Positions 19,452-23,836 of a stretch of 23,836 bases of DNA are shown piece by piece; the first letter of the stretch is position 1; each line of letters begins with the position of its first letter. The stretch spans positions 1 to 23,836 of IMG/VR virus record IMGVR_UViG_3300046665_000437; one strand, written 5' to 3'. The stretch is from a virus. Both the position numbers and the translations under genes were made by a program. The notes beneath the pieces were generated by a model that worked only from the letters and a program-made list of their open reading frames with translations, was not told the DNA's origin and made no database searches.

Positions 19452-20110
19452 TGCAGTCAGTGGCAAACATCATGCGGCAATTGCCCAACGTGCCTACCGC
19501 CGAAGCAGGCGTGCCAAAGATCGACGCCGGTACGGTTCAGGTGATCAACGCTCTCTTCCGCGAACTGATGGCGATCTTTCCGGCATGGAAGCAGGCATGG
19601 CCGGACCAGGATGCAATTGGCGCCGCTAAGGCCACTTGGACCAAGGCCTTTATGGCCGAGAAAATCACCAAGATTGAACAGATCCGGTTCGGCATCGAGC
19701 AGTGCCGCAAGCTGGGCTCCGACTTCGCGCCAAGCGTGGGGAAGTTCATCAAGCTGTGCCAGCCGACTCCGGAGATGCTGGGCATCCCGCCATTGGAGAA
19801 AGCATTCCGCGAAGCCTGCCGCAATGCTCACCCATCCATGGCAGGGCAGGGAAAGTGGAGCCACAACGCGGTCTGGCACACGGCAAAAGAGTGCGGATTC
19901 GAGCCATTAAACCGTCTGGAAACCTCGCTGGCGCTGAAGCTGTTCGAGCGCAACTACGTGATCACGATCCGGCGCATGGTTGAGGGCTTGCCGCTTCAGG
20001 CGATGCCGTTGGCACTGCCGGCCAAGGCCGAAGCGCGTCGCACACCCGATGTTGGCAATGACGCAATCTCGAAGATCCGTGCCATGCGTGCCGGTGGTAG
20101 CCATGCGTAA
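19451..20110 (+). CDS. Phage replication protein P (helicase loader)
   Basis: A 219-residue protein. The start at 19451 overlaps the previous stop (TGATG); a GTG at 19448 is possible. FRELMAIFPAWKQAWPDQDA and IGAAKATWTKAFMAEKITKI are the characteristic N-terminal helices of the replication protein P family (PF06992), and LGSDFAPSVGKFIKLCQPTP follows. The protein is expected to bring the host replicative helicase to the origin-bound O protein. It has no Walker motif, so it is the P type, not the DnaC type. Confidence 0.88.
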   Translation: MQSVANIMRQLPNVPTAEAGVPKIDAGTVQVINALFRELMAIFPAWKQAWPDQDAIGAAKATWTKAFMAEKITKIEQIRFGIEQCRKLGSDFAPSVGKFIKLCQPTPEMLGIPPLEKAFREACRNAHPSMAGQGKWSHNAVWHTAKECGFEPLNRLETSLALKLFERNYVITIRRMVEGLPLQAMPLALPAKAEARRTPDVGNDAISKIRAMRAGGSHA

Positions 20111-20303
20111 CACGATGCTTGCGATGCCAATCAGCTGCGCTTACCGGTTCGCGGTGTACAGCGGCTCCTACAAGCTCGACCTCACTAGCCATCCGGAAGA
20201 GCCGCAGGCCCTGTTCGCAGATCAGGAAATCGCAAAGGCCTATGCCTCTGGCAAGTGGCCGACCACCTACGAAGTGATTGACCTCTGGGAGCCTTACCCA
20301 TGA
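20103..20303 (+). CDS. Small phage protein
   Basis: A 66-residue protein starting MRNTMLAMPISCAYRFAVYS, overlapping the end of the P gene by 8 bp and joined to the next gene by ATGA. The segment EEPQALFADQEIAKAYASGK and WPTTYEVIDLWEPYP suggests a small alpha/beta domain. The longer frame upstream reads arginine-rich shadow sequence and is rejected. No function known. Confidence 0.55.
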   Translation: MRNTMLAMPISCAYRFAVYSGSYKLDLTSHPEEPQALFADQEIAKAYASGKWPTTYEVIDLWEPYP

Positions 20304-20413
20304 AGACCCTGCTCGCGCTGTTCGGCGTGGCCCGTTGCGCCTGCTCACTCATGCAGTGCGCCTATTCGCACCAGGTGCCGCCGATGGAATTCCAGTTCGG
20401 GGGTGGACTGTGA
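20300..20413 (+). CDS. Very small cysteine-containing protein (37 aa)
   Basis: ATG at 20300 to TGA at 20411-20413, giving MKTLLALFGVARCACSLMQC followed by AYSHQVPPMEFQFGGGL. It is bounded by ATGA upstream and GTGA downstream overlaps. The N-terminus is hydrophobic with three cysteines. Accepted on the couplings; the function is unknown. Confidence 0.5.
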   Translation: MKTLLALFGVARCACSLMQCAYSHQVPPMEFQFGGGL

Positions 20414-20658
20414 AAGCGCATTCCGAGCGCACGAACACCACCAAGTACACGGCAACCGTTTCCGAGCGAGACGTCACCGCGGCACTGTGTGAGATGTTGG
20501 CCAAGCAATACGGCCTGACACTCCAAGACAGCAGCGTACGTTTCCGTGGTTACCACTCCTCTGAAGACACCGGCACGGGTATCAATCACAGCTGGAAAAT
20601 CGAAGTCACTGTCGACCACTCCCTCGATCCGATCGTGGCAGAGGGTCCAGCAACATGA
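20410..20658 (+). CDS. Small phage protein
   Basis: An 82-residue protein from a GTG at 20410 that overlaps the previous stop. It reads VKAHSERTNTTKYTATVSER, then ALCEMLAKQYGLTLQDSSVR and INHSWKIEVTVDHSLDP. A strand-helix-strand-strand pattern is likely. The upstream in-frame extension to 20278 is arginine/proline-rich shadow. ATGA overlap with the DUF1364 gene. Not recognised. Confidence 0.6.
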   Translation: MKAHSERTNTTKYTATVSERDVTAALCEMLAKQYGLTLQDSSVRFRGYHSSEDTGTGINHSWKIEVTVDHSLDPIVAEGPAT

Positions 20659-20957
20659 GGCAAACCAAACTGACCAAGGCCGCGCGCGGGCGCGACTGTC
20701 AGATACGTGTGCCGGGTGTATGCAATGGCAACCCCGAAACTACCGTGCTCGCTCACTACCGCCTTGCTGGAACCTGCGGTGTCGGGCTCAAGCCAAACGA
20801 CCTGCAGGGAGCTTGGGCGTGTTCGGCGTGCCATGACTGGGTTGATGGTCGTTCGCGCGGAAAGCTCGCCGATCCTGATCAGGTCCGCCTGTTTCACGCG
20901 GAGGGAGTCATGCGAACCCAGGCCATTCTAGTCCGCGAAGGGGTTGTGGCCGCGTGA
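20655..20957 (+). CDS. DUF1364 protein, putative HNH-like nuclease
   Basis: A 100-residue protein with KAARGRDCQIRVPGVCNGNP, VLAHYRLAGTCGVGLKPNDL and CSACHDWVDGR. Metal ligands C15, C23, C56 and C59 and histidines H34 and H60 are in the order of the DUF1364 family found in lambdoid nin regions. The build is that of a small treble-clef, HNH-like nuclease, although activity is not proven. It sits immediately before the VRR-NUC gene in the coupled operon. Confidence 0.85.
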   Translation: MRQTKLTKAARGRDCQIRVPGVCNGNPETTVLAHYRLAGTCGVGLKPNDLQGAWACSACHDWVDGRSRGKLADPDQVRLFHAEGVMRTQAILVREGVVAA

Positions 20958-21385
20958 TGCCCCTCAAGATGAAGCCGTTCACGGCGAAGAAGCCTCGCAA
21001 GGCACGGATCGACCGGGAGGGGCTGGAGCAGGCCGCGTTGATCCTGGTGTTGAAACTCCATCACCCGGAAGCCGCGAAGCTGATTTATCACGTCCCCAAC
21101 GGCGGACACCGGCACGTCAAAGTCGCGATGGAGCTGAAGAAACAGGGCGTTCGCGCGGGCGTGCCTGACTTGGTGCTGCCGATGGCACGCGGGGGCTATT
21201 TCGGCTTGTACATCGAGTTCAAGGCTGAGCCACCGTACGACGCGGATGTTTCGCCGGAGCAGGACGCCTACCTGCACCTGCTGATCGAACAGGGCTATTT
21301 GGCGATTGTATGTCGCGGGCAAGTCGACGCGCTCGAGGCCATTCGCTCCTACCTACTCCAGCCGCCAACGAGGGTCGCCGCGTGA
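20957..21385 (+). CDS. VRR-NUC domain nuclease
   Basis: A 142-residue protein of the PD-(D/E)XK superfamily, VRR-NUC branch. Key parts are EGLEQAALILVL (21-32), HVPNGGHRH (45-53), GVPDLVLP with D71, EFKA with E87 and K89, and SPEQ followed by LHLLIEQGYLAIV. Standalone phage VRR-NUC proteins are thought to resolve branched DNA. The start is TGATG-coupled; a GTG at 20954 is also in frame. Confidence 0.88.
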   Translation: MPLKMKPFTAKKPRKARIDREGLEQAALILVLKLHHPEAAKLIYHVPNGGHRHVKVAMELKKQGVRAGVPDLVLPMARGGYFGLYIEFKAEPPYDADVSPEQDAYLHLLIEQGYLAIVCRGQVDALEAIRSYLLQPPTRVAA

Positions 21386-22680
21386 CGACAGCAGCAGTAA
21401 AAATCACCGAGGCCGAGATCAAGCGCCAGGCCGCCGGCGAAGTCCGAGACTTGCGGGATCACGAGCACCGCGGGCTGTACCTACGCTTCGCCAAAGCGCG
21501 TGCCCGGGCGTCATGGTTCCTGGTGGTGCGCGGCAAGTGGAATCGGATCGGCAGCTATCCGGACTTGTCCGTGAAGCAGGTGGTCGCCGCGCTGCCGGAC
21601 ATACGCCTGCGACTGGATGCCGGTGACAGTACGAGCCTTTCCAAGTGGCTGACCGCTGGCGAGCTGCTGGAGTGGTACGGCGAGCGGATGGCACGTGACA
21701 GGAGCCTGTCCGATAAGCGCAAGGACACCGCCGCGTCCGCGATCAAGTGCCACCTGATCCCGCGTCTCGGATCTGCGCCGCTGGCGGACATCGACAAGGC
21801 ATTTCTAGACCGTGAGCTGATGTGGCCGCTGCAAGAGACGCTCTCGATTGATTACGTTCGACTGGTCTTCCAGCTGTTGGCACTGGCATTTCGGCAGGCT
21901 CACAAACTCGGGCTGATCGCGAGCAACCCGTTGGCCGGCATCAAGTTCAGCGACTTCTCGAAAGCCAAGGTCACCGTCAAGCCGTCGCGGTTGCGGGGCG
22001 TACATATCGAGGAACTGCTGAGCCTGCTGCTGCGTGACATGTTCCCCTTGATGAATGACGCCATGCTGGCGCTGATGATGCTCTGCCATGGCACTCGGAT
22101 CGGCGAGACCCGACAGGCACGCTGGGACCATGTCAGCTTGGCCGAGCGCGTGTGGTTCCTTCCGGCAGCAGACACGAAGACCCGCGTCGAGCATTACCTG
22201 CCACTGACCGATCAGGTCCGACACCTGCTGATGCGTTACCGCGAAGTGCAGATGGCTCGCGGGTATACCGGGCCATTCCTGTTCCCTGGGCGTCGAGGCA
22301 AGCCGTTGAGCGAGAGCCAGGCCAGTGCAGTGTTCACCAGGCTGGGGCAGGGCGAGTGGACCAGTCACGACCTGCGCAAGCTCGCCCGAACCGGCTGGGC
22401 AGATATCGGCATTGACCATCTGATCGGCGAGCTGCTGATCAACCACGCCATGGGCCACAACGTGAAGGTTTACATCCAGTCGGACGTCATGGCGCGCAAG
22501 CGTGACGCGCTGGAGAAGTGGCACGGCTATCTAGACGGCAAGGGCCTAAGCATCATTCTTGGATTGACCGGCTTTAGATCTGGGGATTCCGATAAATCGC
22601 TAGAGGCCACGGCTGATAAGGGCTGCGACCCCATTCAAGAATCAACCATAGGCGAGGTTTCAAATGATGATTTTAGTTGA
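21382..22680 (+). CDS. Second tyrosine recombinase, in the nin-like region
   Basis: A 432-residue protein from a GTG at 21382 coupled to the previous stop (GTGA). Residues about 1-80 resemble the DUF4102-type arm-binding domain (GLYLRFAKARARASWFLVVR), about 92-190 the core-binding domain and about 205-390 the catalytic domain with R239 in HGTRIGE, H329 and R332 in HDLRKLART, H355/H359 in NHAMGHN and the nucleophile Y364 in VKVYIQ. All catalytic residues are present. It is unrelated in detail to int at 409-1593 and is far from any attachment site. Co-expression with replication genes suggests a role in resolving multimers or recombination during lytic growth, or an integrase captured from another element. 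Confidence 0.9.
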   Translation: MTTAAVKITEAEIKRQAAGEVRDLRDHEHRGLYLRFAKARARASWFLVVRGKWNRIGSYPDLSVKQVVAALPDIRLRLDAGDSTSLSKWLTAGELLEWYGERMARDRSLSDKRKDTAASAIKCHLIPRLGSAPLADIDKAFLDRELMWPLQETLSIDYVRLVFQLLALAFRQAHKLGLIASNPLAGIKFSDFSKAKVTVKPSRLRGVHIEELLSLLLRDMFPLMNDAMLALMMLCHGTRIGETRQARWDHVSLAERVWFLPAADTKTRVEHYLPLTDQVRHLLMRYREVQMARGYTGPFLFPGRRGKPLSESQASAVFTRLGQGEWTSHDLRKLARTGWADIGIDHLIGELLINHAMGHNVKVYIQSDVMARKRDALEKWHGYLDGKGLSIILGLTGFRSGDSDKSLEATADKGCDPIQESTIGEVSNDDFS

Positions 22681-22870
22681 TCCTCGCAACAAGTTGGCGG
22701 TCCAGCCAGGAGACATCAGCTCGATGCAGATCAACAGAGAAATTGGCGGCCGCCGGGTTTTGGTGCTGATGATGACATCTGGTCAAGAGCTGCGCGTGTC
22801 ATCGAGCAACGATGGCGGGGATCTGAATATCGATGCCGTGCACAAGCAGTTGATGGAGGCCAGCAAATGA
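22664..22870 (+). CDS. Small phage protein, possible regulator
   Basis: A 68-residue protein starting MMILVDPRNKLAVQPGDISS. GAGG is 6 nt before the ATG, inside the end of the recombinase gene (17-bp overlap). The order of short strands (RRVLVLMMTSGQELRVSS) suggests a small beta-barrel. ATGA overlap with the zinc-finger gene. No function assigned. Confidence 0.65.
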   Translation: MMILVDPRNKLAVQPGDISSMQINREIGGRRVLVLMMTSGQELRVSSSNDGGDLNIDAVHKQLMEASK

Positions 22871-23181
22871 AGAAGAGCCATGGCCCTGCCTTTCGCAAGG
22901 AGCTGAAGCCGCTGATGCCGTGCGCCGCCTGCCGTGGCACTGGCGCTATCAGCGGCGTGTTTCATCAACTCGACTGCGCCAACTGTCACGCATCGGGCTG
23001 GGTCTGTCAGGCGACCGGTGATGCTTTGCCGCTCGAAGACCTGGTGCCGCAGCTGAACATGAAGCTGCGCAACATGGCCGCCGAATTGAACCGTGCTCGT
23101 CATGCCCAGGGCGGCGCGCACGAGCAGTACGAACAAAACAACCGTCGCGGTGCCGGCGGATCGAACTACACCGGGGATTGA
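22867..23181 (+). CDS. DnaJ-like zinc-finger phage protein
   Basis: A 104-residue protein. C19, C22, C37 and C40 lie in CAACRGTG and CANCHASGW, two CxxCxxxG units as in the DnaJ central zinc finger. Residues 55-80 form a helix (LEDLVPQLNMKLRNMAAELN) and the tail is glycine/asparagine-rich. Proteins of this kind stand before the late regulator in many Pseudomonas phages. The J-domain is absent, so it is not a chaperone. Confidence 0.75.
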   Translation: MKKSHGPAFRKELKPLMPCAACRGTGAISGVFHQLDCANCHASGWVCQATGDALPLEDLVPQLNMKLRNMAAELNRARHAQGGAHEQYEQNNRRGAGGSNYTGD

Positions 23182-23192
23182 GGGGACGCAGT

Positions 23193-23836
23193 ATGAAGTT
23201 GATCAACGCACGTCAAGCGTGGACGGATGCGCAGCACGAATCAAACGCCTCGATCAGCGCAGCAGCGGTTGAGCGAGCCAAGTCCGCAACCGTCATCAGG
23301 AAAGAGAAGGCTGCACTTCGGGAGATAGTCTTTGCAGCTGTAGGAGAGGACAAGGAGGAGCGCATCAAGGCTGTACGCCAGAAGATCAGCATCGCCGAAA
23401 CGCGCCGTGCGCCAATCGGCCGCTCTACGCATCGTACCGCACACCTGATCACCATGGGGAAAGTGCAGCGGGCCATTGAGTCCCTACCGTTCCAGGTACA
23501 GCAGTTGGGGCACTACCTGTATCACCCATGCATGACCGTCGTGCACATGCTCAATGCCGAAAAGCTGATCTGGTCCGACACTGACTTCAGCACGCTGACC
23601 GAGGCCAAGGCCGCCAAGGTGAACTGCCTGATCACCTGTGCGCTTCAGTCGTACAAGGCCGAGGCAAATGGTGGAGATGCGTGGGGGCCTGCCAAGGTGT
23701 CCGACAGCATGATGAAGCTGTACGGAATCGTCATTGAACCCAAGCACTGGAATCGCGACTGGCTCGACATCTGGAATTTCCTGCGTGACGCCATTAACGA
23801 AGTGGATATTAAGGCTCAACAGCCAGTATGGGAGGT
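23193..23836 (+). CDS. Phage protein at the late-regulator position, 3' truncated by window end
   Basis: A frame of 214 complete codons from ATG at 23193 (GAGGGG before it), open at the window edge. It starts MKLINARQAWTDAQHESNAS; residues about 25-75 are charged helix, then SLPFQVQQLGHYLYHPCMTV and a long helical part with AKAAKVNCLITCALQSYKAE. The position at the end of the nin-like run, where lambda has Q, suggests an antiterminator or late activator. I do not recognise the family, so this is only positional. The minus-strand frame over the same bases (23484-23819) is a shadow. Confidence 0.7.
   Translation, partial: MKLINARQAWTDAQHESNASISAAAVERAKSATVIRKEKAALREIVFAAVGEDKEERIKAVRQKISIAETRRAPIGRSTHRTAHLITMGKVQRAIESLPFQVQQLGHYLYHPCMTVVHMLNAEKLIWSDTDFSTLTEAKAAKVNCLITCALQSYKAEANGGDAWGPAKVSDSMMKLYGIVIEPKHWNRDWLDIWNFLRDAINEVDIKAQQPVWE

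Noticed and set aside
21805-22524. 239-codon minus-strand frame in the second recombinase
   Set aside because: Antisense shadow; composition rich in glutamine and histidine from reversed codons, no start signal.

Overview
The window is the left and central part of a lambda-like temperate prophage in a Pseudomonas chromosome (fluorescens/putida/syringae-type). It opens with the C-terminus of a MerR-family regulator followed by an intact tRNA-Pro(GGG). This is the pheT-ihfA-merR-tRNA-Pro neighbourhood that Pseudomonas phages commonly use as an attachment site. The integrase gene starts the prophage just beyond the tRNA. The right end of the prophage lies outside the window.

Left arm (409-14,800, mostly minus strand): integrase and an overlapping excisionase-like gene, then a chain of very small coupled genes (1.9-4.6 kb), a DNA-modification block (4.6-9.9 kb) with a C5-cytosine methyltransferase, a beta-class amino-methyltransferase and a gamma-class methyltransferase, then small DNA-binding genes (11.2-12.4 kb), a PL7 alginate-lyase-like gene and two small genes with matching structured leaders. 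Five short genes on the opposite strand interrupt the modification block and have their own upstream signals. One is a clear DUF2971 protein, one may be a remote relative of it, and two are a tandem paralogous pair. They look like independently acquired cargo (morons).

Immunity region (14.7-17.1 kb): the sequence shows two operator clusters of three 14-bp sites each, consensus ATAACYNNRGTTAT, flanking the lysogeny genes as OL and OR do in lambda. A near-consensus leftward promoter (TTGACA-16-TATGAT) sits inside OL, a rightward promoter inside OR, and a likely leaderless PRM in front of cI. Between them, on the minus strand, are cI (XRE + S24 peptidase), a one-transmembrane-segment protein in the position of lambda rex, and a DUF1654 gene with a perfect LexA box.

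Right arm (17.1 kb to the end, plus strand): Cro (YdaS-like), CII-like regulator, Rha/KilAC-type antirepressor, replication protein O with an iteron origin inside its gene, replication protein P, then a tightly overlapped nin-like run with a DUF1364 protein, a VRR-NUC nuclease, a second complete tyrosine recombinase, a zinc-finger protein and a truncated gene in the usual place of a late regulator. Nearly every junction is an ATGA, GTGA or TGATG overlap, so this is one translationally coupled operon.

Most worth a second look: the modification/DUF2971 block, the covarying hairpin leaders at 13.95 and 14.25 kb, the 28-bp-periodic palindromes at 4.57-4.62 kb, the untranslated (or frameshifted) PL leader, the rex-position membrane gene, and the second recombinase coupled to replication genes.
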